From Modicisalibacter ilicicola DSM 19980 (GTDB lineage Bacteria > Pseudomonadota > Gammaproteobacteria > Pseudomonadales > Halomonadaceae): a stretch of DNA of 64,000 nt. The DNA lies in the NCBI RefSeq assembly GCF_900128925.1, contig NZ_FQUJ01000003.1, forward strand, positions 62,001 through 126,000, in the 5' to 3' direction. Positions within the stretch are counted from its first letter, which is position 1, and each line of letters opens with the position of its first letter. The translations under genes were made by a program, and so were the position numbers. Below, piece after piece: positions 56,973 through 64,000 of the stretch. The notes below the pieces were generated by a model. That model worked only from the letters and a program-made list of their open reading frames with translations. It had not been told where the DNA came from and made no database searches.

Positions 56973-57421
56973 CAGTCGCTCCCCTGCTGTCGGGAGGCGT
57001 CCAGGGCCTCGTTCACGGCATCGGGCACCGCCACCGGCCTGCCCGTGGCGGGGTCGAGCAGCACCAGGTTCATGCGTGCCACGGCAATGGTCCGCTCATC
57101 CGTCGGGCGATGCAGACGCTGATAGACGGAAAGACCACGACCCTGGGAGCGAGGGATCGCCGTCTCGGCTTCCAGGGTGTCGGGCCACTTGGCCTCGCCG
57201 CGATACTGTACCGCCAGGTCGGCCACCACGCTGGTGTGGCCGGCCACGTCCCACTCGCGAAAGCCGAGTGCCACGAAGGCCTGGGCCCGTGCCTCGTGCA
57301 GCAGGCCGAGCAGGGCATCATGCCCGAGGTGACGGCCATAGTTCATGTCGCCGATACGCACCGAGAGCGGGTATCGATGCACGACATCCCCCCCGGGAAA
57401 TTCCAGCTGTACGCGCTCCAT
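56972..57421 (-). CDS. Hotdog-fold acyl-CoA thioesterase
   Basis: The 149-residue protein has the 4-hydroxybenzoyl-CoA thioesterase-like hotdog pattern: VRIGDMNYGRHLGHDALLGL, LHEARAQAFVALGF and the long strand VVADLAVQYRGEAKWPDTLE. The usual catalytic Asp is replaced by the NYG/HLGHD type of the YbgC/FadM-related group. Start 57421 follows GAGGG; upstream ATG 57433 has no site. It overlaps prkB and lies 50 bases past the end of purD on the complementary count, with its upstream leader inside the purD 3' end region. Confidence 0.82.
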   Translation of the reverse strand: MERVQLEFPGGDVVHRYPLSVRIGDMNYGRHLGHDALLGLLHEARAQAFVALGFREWDVAGHTSVVADLAVQYRGEAKWPDTLEAETAIPRSQGRGLSVYQRLHRPTDERTIAVARMNLVLLDPATGRPVAVPDAVNEALDASRQQGSD

Positions 57422-57471
57422 GGCAACCCTCATGTTCAGGAGACTCAGCGAAACGATCGAAACTACCCGGA

Positions 57472-58758
57472 TCAACGTTCCCGGGCAATTGCACGATAGG
57501 CGATATCGCGACGGTAGTGGGCGCCTTCCCAATCGATCGCCGAGACACCGTCATAGGCACGGTCACGTGCCCTGGAGACGCGCTCACCGAGGGCAGTCAC
57601 GCACAGCACACGGCCGCCGCTGGTGACGACCCGGCCTTGCGCATCCAGGCGGGTGCCGGCGTGGAAGACCCGGCAACCGCAGGCCTCGGCGCCTTCGAAA
57701 CCGCTGATCGCATCCCCCTGGCGGTACTCGCCGGGATAGCCCTCGGCGGCCATGACCACCCCCACGGCGGCACGGGAATCCCACTCGCAGGCCTGCTCGT
57801 CGAGGCGTCCCTCGACGCCGGCCAGGCAGAGCCGGACCAGATCGCTCTTCAAGCGCATCAGGATGGGCTGGGTCTCCGGATCGCCGAACCGGCAATTGTA
57901 CTCGATGACCCTGGGCGCCCCCTGGGCATCGATCATCAAACCGGCATAGAGGAACCCCGTGTAGGGATGGCCCTCCTCGGCCATGCCCCGCACCGTGGGC
58001 AGGATCACCTCGTCGAGGATGCGCTGGTGGACCGCCTCGGTGACCACCGGGGCCGGGGAATAGGCGCCCATGCCGCCGGTATTGGGACCGCTGTCGCCAT
58101 CCCCCGCGCGCTTGTGATCCTGGCTGGTGGCCATGGGCAGGATGTGCCGGCCATCGACCATGACGATGAAGCTGGCCTCCTCCCCCTCGAGGAACTCCTC
58201 GATCACTACCCGTGCCCCGGCATCACCGAAGGCGTTGGCCTCGAGCATGTCGCGCACCGCCGCCTCGGCCTCGACCTCGGTCATGGCGACCACCACCCCC
58301 TTGCCCGCCGCCAGGCCATCGGCCTTGATGACGATGGGCGCCCCCTTGTCGGCCAGATACTCCAGGGCTGGATCGACCTCGGTGAAGGTGGCGTACCGAG
58401 CGGAGGGGATCTCGTGGCGAGCGAGGAAGTCCTTGGTGAAGGCCTTGGATCCCTCAAGCTGCGCCGCCGCCTGGGTGGGGCCGAATATCTTCAGCCCGGC
58501 CGCCCGAAATCGATCGACGATGCCGGCTACCAGCGGCGCTTCGGGGCCGACGATGGTCAGCTCGATGCCATTGTGTCGAGCGAACGCCTCCAGGCCCTCG
58601 AGATCATCGGCGGCGATATCGACGTTGGTCAGCTTGGATTCACGGGCGGTACCGGCGTTGCCCGGCGCCACGAAGACGCTCTCTACCCGGGAGGATTGCG
58701 CCGCCTTCCAGGCCAGCGCGTGCTCGCGACCGCCGCCACCGATGATCAGCACCTTCAT
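57472..58758 (-). CDS. purD: Phosphoribosylamine-glycine ligase
   Basis: PurD ligates glycine to phosphoribosylamine in purine synthesis. The 428-residue ATP-grasp enzyme has MKVLIIGGGGREHALAWKAA, the substrate loop VGPEAPLVAGIVDRFRAAG, ATP-binding GAPIVIKADGLAAGKGVVVA, and the family signature RFGDPETQPILMRLKSDL. Its start overlaps the stop of phaR (ATGA, 58755-58758), so it is translated together with the PHA regulator. purH is not adjacent in the window. Confidence 0.97.
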   Translation of the reverse strand: MKVLIIGGGGREHALAWKAAQSSRVESVFVAPGNAGTARESKLTNVDIAADDLEGLEAFARHNGIELTIVGPEAPLVAGIVDRFRAAGLKIFGPTQAAAQLEGSKAFTKDFLARHEIPSARYATFTEVDPALEYLADKGAPIVIKADGLAAGKGVVVAMTEVEAEAAVRDMLEANAFGDAGARVVIEEFLEGEEASFIVMVDGRHILPMATSQDHKRAGDGDSGPNTGGMGAYSPAPVVTEAVHQRILDEVILPTVRGMAEEGHPYTGFLYAGLMIDAQGAPRVIEYNCRFGDPETQPILMRLKSDLVRLCLAGVEGRLDEQACEWDSRAAVGVVMAAEGYPGEYRQGDAISGFEGAEACGCRVFHAGTRLDAQGRVVTSGGRVLCVTALGERVSRARDRAYDGVSAIDWEGAHYRRDIAYRAIARER

Positions 58759-59216
58759 CGCTCGTCCTCATCGGCGTCGTCTTCCTTCTGCTGCGCCTTG
58801 TTGATGGTCTTCTGCCAGAAGCGCATGTTCTCTTCGGTCATCTCGCGCATCAGCTCCATGGGAGAGTTGCGCATGGCCTGCTGCCACTGGTCCTGCAGAC
58901 GTTTCTGCTGTTCCAGCATGAGCTGGGTACCCTGTTCGAGATAGCGTGCCAGCGGCAGGGGCTGGGCCATGGCGTAGACCCGAATCAGTTGCTGCAGAAG
59001 ATCGTTGGAGAAGACCTCGGCCTCGCCGTCGGCCTGCTCCTGCTCGATGATGATCGAGAGCAGGATGGTGCGGGTCAGGTCTTCGCCGGTCTTGGCATCC
59101 TCGACACGAAACGGCTCCTCGTCGAGGATCAGGCGCCGCAGATCCTCGAGAGTGACATAGCGACTCTGTTGGGTGTCGTAGAGTCGACGATTGGCATACT
59201 TGCGGATCACACGCAC
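58755..59216 (-). CDS. phaR: Polyhydroxyalkanoate synthesis repressor PhaR
   Basis: PhaR binds DNA and PHA granules and represses phasin and PHA genes when no polymer is present. The 153-residue protein has the N-terminal PHB_acc_N domain (MRVIRKYANRRLYDTQQSRY, then VTLEDLRRLI) and the PHB accumulation domain (LLSIIIEQEQADGEAEVFSN), with a Gln-rich helical C-terminus. Length and motifs match. It is not near phaC or a phasin in this window, but precedes purD with a 4-base overlap. Confidence 0.94.
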   Translation of the reverse strand: MRVIRKYANRRLYDTQQSRYVTLEDLRRLILDEEPFRVEDAKTGEDLTRTILLSIIIEQEQADGEAEVFSNDLLQQLIRVYAMAQPLPLARYLEQGTQLMLEQQKRLQDQWQQAMRNSPMELMREMTEENMRFWQKTINKAQQKEDDADEDER

Positions 59217-59350
59217 GGCGCGCCCCCTTGTTCTATTAATCGTGCTTCACATTGTGCATCGCACTATCCCACTTGGAAACCACACGGCTTGCCAGGCCCG
59301 AACGCATGACGCTTAATTCGATCCAGGCCATTCCGCTCAAGAGGAGCATC

Positions 59351-60064
59351 ATGAACCTGATCCTGCTCGACCTCGCCGATATCGACGCAGACGGCTACGC
59401 CTGGGTACGTGACCCTCGACGAGTACGCCATCTGCATGAGGTGCATGGTGTCGCCTCGGGTGACGAGCTGACCCTGGGCATCCTGGGGGGTGCGATCGGT
59501 CGAGGGCGACTGATCAGCCTGGGTGAGCACGAGGCCTGCTTCGAGGTGATTCGGCTGGAGCTGTCGCCGCCCGCACCGCTGCCGGTTCATCTGGTGCTGG
59601 CCCTGCCGCGCCCGCGCATGCTGGCGCGCTCGCTGGAGCATGTGACCGCCCTGGGGGTCAAGCATATCACGCTATTGCATACACGCCGCGTGGAGAAGAG
59701 CTACTGGCAGTCGCCGGAGCTGGCCCCCGGGCGGATCCGTGACCACCTCTGGCTGGGCCTGGAGCAGGCCCGGGACACCGTGCTGCCCGAGGTGACCCTG
59801 GAAAGGCGCTTCAAACCCTTTGTCGAGGACCGTCTTCCGGAGTTGCTGCAAGGCCGGCGTGGCCTCTTTGCCCACCCCGGCATGCCCTCGGCCTGCCCCC
59901 GGGGCATCGGCGACGACACCCTGCTGCTGGTGGGCCCAGAAGGCGGGTTCATACCCTATGAGGTGGAACGCCTGCTGGACGCCGGTTGCCAGGGAGTGCA
60001 CCTGGGCGAGCGCATCCTGCGCGTCGAAACCGCGGTGACCGCACTGCTTGCCAGGCTCTTCTAG
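59351..60064 (+). CDS. rsmE: 16S rRNA m3U1498 methyltransferase
   Basis: RsmE methylates N3 of U1498 in 16S rRNA. The 237-residue SPOUT enzyme has the N-terminal PUA-like domain (RVRHLHEVHGVASGDELTLG), VKHITLLHTRRVEKSYW with the helix ERWQ-type LWLGLEQARDTVLPEV, and the trefoil-knot SAM site LLVGPEGGFIPYEVE with LGERILRVETAVTALLA. The start at 59351 follows GAGGAG; upstream in-frame ATGs do not fit the family N-terminus. Divergent from phaR. Confidence 0.95.
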   Translation: MNLILLDLADIDADGYAWVRDPRRVRHLHEVHGVASGDELTLGILGGAIGRGRLISLGEHEACFEVIRLELSPPAPLPVHLVLALPRPRMLARSLEHVTALGVKHITLLHTRRVEKSYWQSPELAPGRIRDHLWLGLEQARDTVLPEVTLERRFKPFVEDRLPELLQGRRGLFAHPGMPSACPRGIGDDTLLLVGPEGGFIPYEVERLLDAGCQGVHLGERILRVETAVTALLARLF

Positions 60065-60081
60065 GGCTCTCCCGGGCCGGA

Positions 60082-61383
60082 TCAACCCTCGCCGCGCAGC
60101 CGCCGCAGGAGCTCGAGGGTCGCAAAACCATCCGGGATCCTGCCCAGGCGGCGCTGGTACTCGCGAATTCCGGCACGGGTGTTGGGGCCGAGGATACCGT
60201 CGGGCTCGCCGACCTCCATGCCGCGCTCGTTGAGCAGCCGCTGCAATTCCTCGATCTGAGCACGGGACAGGGCCGGTTCGCCGCGTGGCCATTCGGCCTG
60301 AATAGCGGGCTCCCCGGCGATCCGGTCCGCCAGCAGCCCCACCGCCAGGGCGTAGCTGGTGGAGGCGTTGTAGCGCATGATGACGCGGAAGTTGTGCCCC
60401 ACCAGGAACGCCGGCCCTTGCGCCCCGGCCGGGGCGATGACCGAGGCGTCGGCCAGTGTCGGCAGCTCGTCGCCGCTTGCCGGCGTCACCCCCTGGGCCG
60501 CCCAGTCCCGGCTCGACCGGCGGTTGGCGAGTTCGGTCTGGGCATAGTCGAACCCCTCGGGCAAGCGCACCTCCAACCCCCAGGGCTCGCCCTCGCGCCA
60601 GCCCGCTTCGTCGAGGTAATGGGCGGTAGACGCCATGACATCGGCGATGCTGCCCCAGATGTCGCGTCGCCCATCACCGTCGGCATCCCGGGCATAGGCC
60701 TCGAAACTCGATGGCAGGAACTGGGTGTGGCCCATGGCCCCGGCCCAGGAGCCTTGCATGCGCTCGCGGTCGATGTCACCGCTCTGGAGGATGCGCAGGG
60801 CTGCCATCAGCTCGCCCTGGGCAAACGCGGGGCGCCGCCCGTCGTAGCCCAGGGTGGCCAGCGCATCGATGGTCGAGAAACTGCCGAAGTTACTGCCGTA
60901 ATTGCTTTCGATACCCCAGATGGCGACAAGTATGTTGCCAGGTACGCCATAGCGCTCGCTGGCGGCGTCGATGGCCGAACGATGCTCGGCAAGCCGCACC
61001 CGGCCCCGCTCGATTCGGGACTCGGATACCGCGCTGTCGAGATACGCCCATACCCGGCGGCTGAACTCCGGCTGGCTGCGGTCCAGCTCGATGATCCGCG
61101 GCTGGTAGCTGACCGGATCGAAGGCGGCAGCCAGGGTCGCGGCATCGATGCCCTCGGCGCGGGCCTGGCGCTCGAAGTCGGCGACCCAGTCAGCGAATCC
61201 GGCCTTCTCGGGCCTCGCCGGGCCATCGACGCTGGTATCGTCACCGCCTTGCCTGGTGTCGTTGGTGGCCGCCGGGGCCGCATCGGCGGCATTCGTGGTC
61301 GCATTGGCGCTCGACTGGCAACCGCTCACCGAGAGCAGCAGGGCCAGGGTAGCCGGGAAAAGGAGGGGGAGACGGCAATTCAT
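60082..61383 (-). CDS. mltB: Lytic murein transglycosylase, MltB family lipoprotein
   Basis: The 433-residue outer-membrane lipoprotein (signal peptide and lipobox LSVSGC, Cys near 25) cleaves peptidoglycan glycan strands to 1,6-anhydro ends. Its SLT_2 domain holds VAIWGIESNYGSNFGSFSTI with the catalytic Glu, and AGAMGHTQFLPSSFEAYARD. A C-terminal peptidoglycan-binding domain (about 365-425: GILGPNTRAGIREYQRRLG) marks the MltB2/SltG-like subgroup. Start 61383 follows AAGGA. It is convergent with rsmE, 17 bases apart. Confidence 0.93.
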   Translation of the reverse strand: MNCRLPLLFPATLALLLSVSGCQSSANATTNAADAAPAATNDTRQGGDDTSVDGPARPEKAGFADWVADFERQARAEGIDAATLAAAFDPVSYQPRIIELDRSQPEFSRRVWAYLDSAVSESRIERGRVRLAEHRSAIDAASERYGVPGNILVAIWGIESNYGSNFGSFSTIDALATLGYDGRRPAFAQGELMAALRILQSGDIDRERMQGSWAGAMGHTQFLPSSFEAYARDADGDGRRDIWGSIADVMASTAHYLDEAGWREGEPWGLEVRLPEGFDYAQTELANRRSSRDWAAQGVTPASGDELPTLADASVIAPAGAQGPAFLVGHNFRVIMRYNASTSYALAVGLLADRIAGEPAIQAEWPRGEPALSRAQIEELQRLLNERGMEVGEPDGILGPNTRAGIREYQRRLGRIPDGFATLELLRRLRGEG

Positions 61384-61418
61384 GAGGCATCCTTGCATGA
61401 GATCAGCGGAGATTTTCG

Positions 61419-61877
61419 TCAGTTCATCAGGGTCAAGCGCGCCAGGACCGCGAGGTGACAGAGGACGACGATGGCCGTCAGCAGGCTGCGCAGGCGCTGG
61501 TACCAGGCAGGCAGGCTTGCCGCCACGCTGCGCTGGCGCTCGTAGAGACGCACCAGCAGAAAGCCGATCATCAGCACCAGCGCGGCATCGTCATAATCGA
61601 GCAGCAACGCCGGCCAGGCCAGCAGGCTCGGAACCATGCTCAACAGCAGACGGTCCTTGAAGCCCCGCGTGTCGGAGACTTCCTGCCCCATCGCCACGCC
61701 CCAGTGAATGCCGCCGAGAAACGACAGGATGACCGCGCTATAGAAGATGAAGGCCTTGATCGCCAGGGCCTGCCAAAGTACCGGCGCCACGAAGACGATG
61801 ATGGCGCCGGCCAGGAAAGGGACCAGTCCGGCGATACCCAGGAGGAACGGCAGGCGTGGGGGGCCGATAGCAAACAT
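61419..61877 (-). CDS. DUF3429 integral membrane protein
   Basis: The 152-residue protein has four to five hydrophobic helices (about 12-34, 42-62, 70-90, 95-115 and 128-150) and the DUF3429 signature FIFYSAVILSFLGGIHWGVA near 41-60. Family members are small inner-membrane proteins of unknown function, common in marine gammaproteobacteria. It is 35 bases upstream of mltB on the same strand. Confidence 0.85.
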   Translation of the reverse strand: MFAIGPPRLPFLLGIAGLVPFLAGAIIVFVAPVLWQALAIKAFIFYSAVILSFLGGIHWGVAMGQEVSDTRGFKDRLLLSMVPSLLAWPALLLDYDDAALVLMIGFLLVRLYERQRSVAASLPAWYQRLRSLLTAIVVLCHLAVLARLTLMN

Positions 61878-61935
61878 TGGGCCTCGGTCGTTGTGATGGT
61901 TGGTGAAGGATGAACAAGTAGCGCTCAAGACAATC

Positions 61936-62008
61936 TCAGAAAGTATTTACGAATGACTGCTTTCGCCTTGCCTGACCCGTCGCTCGTGACTTTTGCAAAC
62001 ACCCTCTC
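61936..62008. repeat. Internally deleted copy of the folK-region palindromic repeat
   Basis: TTTCGCCTTGCCTGA (61961-61975) is identical to 29143-29157 in the palindrome after folK, and the following GTCGCTCGTGACTTTTGCAA and the leading AGTATTTACGAATGACTGC match its two outer parts with few changes. The central portion of the element is missing, so this copy is about 73 bp. It lies between the mnhG 3' end and the DUF3429 gene. Confidence 0.7.
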
Positions 62009-62015
62009 GACCAGC

Positions 62016-62423
62016 CTAGCCGGAATCACGGTGGCGGGGCGAGCCCGTCGGATCGTCATCCCCAGGCGCCAGACGGCTTTCCAGCTGGTGGGTGTCGGGG
62101 TTGTAGTTGGGCTTGAGCTCGTCCTTGACTGTGCCGCTCCATAGCTGCGCGCCGACGAAGTAGCCCGCCCGGCCGATCACATGAGCCGCCACCGGTGCGG
62201 TGATCATGATGAAGATAATCACGCCGAAAGCCCGGGCGACCACCACCGCCTGGGCAAAGTGCAGCGCCACCGCCAGCATGATCAAGGCGGCTCCTAGCGT
62301 CGCAGCCTTGGTGGTTGCGTGCATGCGGGTCAAGAGATCAGGCAGACGCAAGACGCCTAGCGCCGCCACGAACATGAAGAACGTTCCCGCCAGTATCAGA
62401 CCGCCCTTGAGCCACTCAATCAT
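62016..62423 (-). CDS. mnhG: Na+/H+ antiporter subunit G
   Basis: The 135-residue subunit has three helices and the MnhG/PhaG pattern LGVLRLPDLLTRMHATTKAA, then TLGAALIMLAVAL and IITAPVAAHVIGRAGYFVG. It is part of the multisubunit Mrp complex that exports Na+ in exchange for H+, important in saline and alkaline conditions. The C-terminal tail (about 105-135) is hydrophilic. Start 62423 overlaps the end of mnhF by 8 bases. Confidence 0.94.
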   Translation of the reverse strand: MIEWLKGGLILAGTFFMFVAALGVLRLPDLLTRMHATTKAATLGAALIMLAVALHFAQAVVVARAFGVIIFIMITAPVAAHVIGRAGYFVGAQLWSGTVKDELKPNYNPDTHQLESRLAPGDDDPTGSPRHRDSG

Positions 62424-62703
62424 CACGTTGCCCCCCACGCTCGAGAAAACGAGCAAAACCGATGGTCGCCATGAACGCCATCAGCGCCATGACGATGGAC
62501 ACGTCAAGCAGGCTAGGCACGTCGGTGGCGATGGCGATCACGCCAATGAAACCTACCAGGATCGATGAAAAAAGCTCCAGGGCCACCACCCGATCCGGCA
62601 GGCTGGGCCCGCGAAACAGGCGGACAAAGGCCAGGCACAGCGCCAGCGCCATTACCGCCAGGCTCAGCAGGATCACGATCGACACAGGGTTACCTCCTTG
62701 CAT
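62416..62703 (-). CDS. mnhF: Na+/H+ antiporter subunit F
   Basis: The 95-residue subunit has three helices with LAFVRLFRGPSLPDRVVALE, typical of MnhF/PhaF, and LDVSIVMALMAFMATIGFAR. The start at 62703 overlaps the stop of mnhE (ATGA). It belongs to the group of essential small membrane subunits of the Mrp antiporter. Confidence 0.94.
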   Translation of the reverse strand: MQGGNPVSIVILLSLAVMALALCLAFVRLFRGPSLPDRVVALELFSSILVGFIGVIAIATDVPSLLDVSIVMALMAFMATIGFARFLERGGQRDD

Positions 62704-63176
62704 CAATGGAACAGTTCCAGCGCACGGTGTTCCAGTTTCGCCAAGCTTCGTCTGACCTCTGCCTCGTCATGCAAGAACATGGCATGGATATAGAGCACGC
62801 GCCGATCATCGGAGACGTCCAGGCTCAGCGTGCCCGGGGTCAACGAGATCAGGTTGGCGACAAAGGTGATCTCGAACTCGGTCTGAGCCTTCAGGGGCAT
62901 GGCGATCACCCCAGGCTTCATATGCCAAGGCGGGGTAACGATGTCGTAGGAGACCTGGAAGTTCGCCATTACCAACTCCTTGATGAAAAAGCCGATAAAG
63001 CGAATCACGAGCGGCAGCCGCTGGGCATACCCGTCAAGCACCGGCACCTGAGACTGAATCAGCGCCAACGCCAGGTAACCAAAGAACAGCCCCGCGAGCA
63101 AGTTGCGACCGCTGAAGTCGCCGGTGAGCACGATCCAGGCAAAACCCAGTAGCAGGTTGCAGGCGGCCCCGATCAT
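62703..63176 (-). CDS. mnhE: Na+/H+ antiporter subunit E
   Basis: The 157-residue subunit has two to three N-terminal helices (about 4-45) and a cytoplasmic domain with [20 protein letters not shown] followed by [20 protein letters not shown], the MnhE signature. The start at 63176 overlaps the mnhD stop by ATGA. Four tightly overlapping genes (D, E, F, G) show one transcript. Confidence 0.95.
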   Translation of the reverse strand: MIGAACNLLLGFAWIVLTGDFSGRNLLAGLFFGYLALALIQSQVPVLDGYAQRLPLVIRFIGFFIKELVMANFQVSYDIVTPPWHMKPGVIAMPLKAQTEFEITFVANLISLTPGTLSLDVSDDRRVLYIHAMFLHDEAEVRRSLAKLEHRALELFH

Positions 63177-64000
63177 GGTGTCTTCTCCTGTGTGTCGCCG
63201 AGCACGGCCTCGATATAGCGATCGGGATCCAGCAGCTGACCGGCGGAGGCCTCGGCCAGGGCGTAGAGGGGCTCGGCGTTGAGGCCGATGAACAAGGTGC
63301 ACATCCCCAGCGCGACCACTGGCGCCAACATCAGCCACATCTCCTTGGAGCCGACCGATGGCGGGGGATCAACGTCGGCCTCCGAGGGCGTCGCCTTCCA
63401 GAACACTTCGGCCCAGATCTTGATCATCGAGTAGAGGGTCAGAAGCCCGACCAGCAAGGCGATAAAGGTCACCCCGTAGGCTCCGGCCTCGAGGCCGGCA
63501 CGGATCACGAGAAACTTGGCGAAGAACCCGGAGAGTGGCGGCATGCCGGCCAGGGACAGCGCCGGAATCAGGAACAGCACCGCAAGCCAGGGATGGCTTT
63601 GATAAAGGCCACCCAGGGACTTGAGCTCATAGGTGCCCCGCAGCCGCTGAACGATGCCACTGATCAGGAAGAGATTCGTCTTCACGATGATGTGGTGCGC
63701 GATATAGAAGACGCCACCGACCAGCGCCAGCGGGGTGAACAGCGCCAGCCCCAGAATCATGTAGCCGATTTGGCTGACGATGTGAAACGACAGGATGCGA
63801 CGGAACTCGTACTGCGCCGCCGCCCCCAGCACCCCGGAGAGCATGGTCAAGCCCGCCCCCCACAGCAGGATCTCATGGGTATAGCCAGGACTCTGGTTGA
63901 AGATCAGGGTGAACACCCGGAACAATGCATAGACACCGACCTTGGTCAGCAGGCCGGCGAACAGCGCCGAAACCGCCACCGGAGCGGTATGGTAGGAGGC
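63173..64000 (-). CDS. mnhD: Na+/H+ antiporter subunit D, 5' end outside the window
   Basis: This is the C-terminal about 275 residues of the proton-translocating subunit D, homologous to NuoM/NuoN of complex I. The frame is open to the window edge, where [20 protein letters not shown] is the conserved helix with the key Lys. [20 protein letters not shown] and [20 protein letters not shown] follow. About 220-240 N-terminal residues, and probably mnhA-C, lie beyond base 64000. Confidence 0.95.
   Translation of the reverse strand, partial: ASYHTAPVAVSALFAGLLTKVGVYALFRVFTLIFNQSPGYTHEILLWGAGLTMLSGVLGAAAQYEFRRILSFHIVSQIGYMILGLALFTPLALVGGVFYIAHHIIVKTNLFLISGIVQRLRGTYELKSLGGLYQSHPWLAVLFLIPALSLAGMPPLSGFFAKFLVIRAGLEAGAYGVTFIALLVGLLTLYSMIKIWAEVFWKATPSEADVDPPPSVGSKEMWLMLAPVVALGMCTLFIGLNAEPLYALAEASAGQLLDPDRYIEAVLGDTQEKTP

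Noticed and set aside
56890-58944. 684-codon open frame antisense to purD and its neighbours
   Set aside because: The opposite strand encodes clear PurD and thioesterase; the antisense product is low-complexity and unlike any family I know.

Overview
The window reads as chromosome of a GC-rich, PHA-regulating, salt-adapted gammaproteobacterium, most likely Halomonas or a close relative. Pointers are the gene order (rpsU-dnaG-rpoD, tsaD, plsY, folB/folK, cca, apaH-apaG-rsmA-pdxA-surA-lptD, amgK-murU), a GbdR-type betaine regulator, a PhaR regulator, a multisubunit Mrp/Mnh Na+/H+ antiporter and an ABC-type polyol operon. The genus is inferred from content only. No rRNA, tRNA, CRISPR array or insertion sequence was recognised, and no gene-free gap exceeds about 300 bases.

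Layout. (1) 0.2-4.4 kb: an LpxR-family outer-membrane protein, a DUF4174 protein, an EamA exporter, a complete EAL phosphodiesterase and mtgA. (2) 4.5-11.7 kb: gbdR, fghA, adhC, a Crp/Fnr regulator, sdaA and a divergent LysR gene. Together they suit the one-carbon and serine end of glycine betaine catabolism. (3) 11.7-17.3 kb: rpoD, dnaG and rpsU on the minus strand with tsaD divergent. (4) 17.3-27.4 kb: an accessory island between tsaD and plsY, which are neighbours in many gammaproteobacteria. (5) 27.4-41.7 kb: conserved housekeeping genes for lipid, folate, tRNA end, nucleotide, ribosome, vitamin B6, outer-membrane, cell-wall recycling and ubiquinone functions. (6) 41.8-55.3 kb: pgi and a fructokinase facing a ten-gene polyol cluster: SorC regulator, ABC transporter smoEFGK, HAD phosphatase, sorbitol dehydrogenase, a small kinase, mannitol 2-dehydrogenase and xylulokinase. 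(7) 55.5-64 kb: HIT protein, phaR-purD-thioesterase-prkB, rsmE, mltB, a DUF3429 protein and mnhG, F, E, D, with mnhD running off the edge.

The most notable content is the island. It encodes an ECF42-type sigma factor (sigma domains plus a DUF6596/TPR-like C-terminus), two YCII proteins carrying the DGPF motif, DUF1428, DUF1772, RibD-like reductase and VOC genes, and several broken VOC/DUF899 remnants. Four sites with identical architecture, TGTCGA-N17-CGTC, lie within 3.1 kb, each correctly oriented in front of a transcription unit of the island, including the unit containing the sigma gene. This looks like a compact, self-regulated ECF42 regulon that is partly decaying. A truncated RND membrane-fusion gene marks its right edge.

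Other signals not explained by genes: a 97-bp tandem duplication of the smoG 3' end between smoG and smoK, an 18-bp palindrome before pgi (candidate HexR site), and two families of long imperfect palindromes placed exactly at gene ends.
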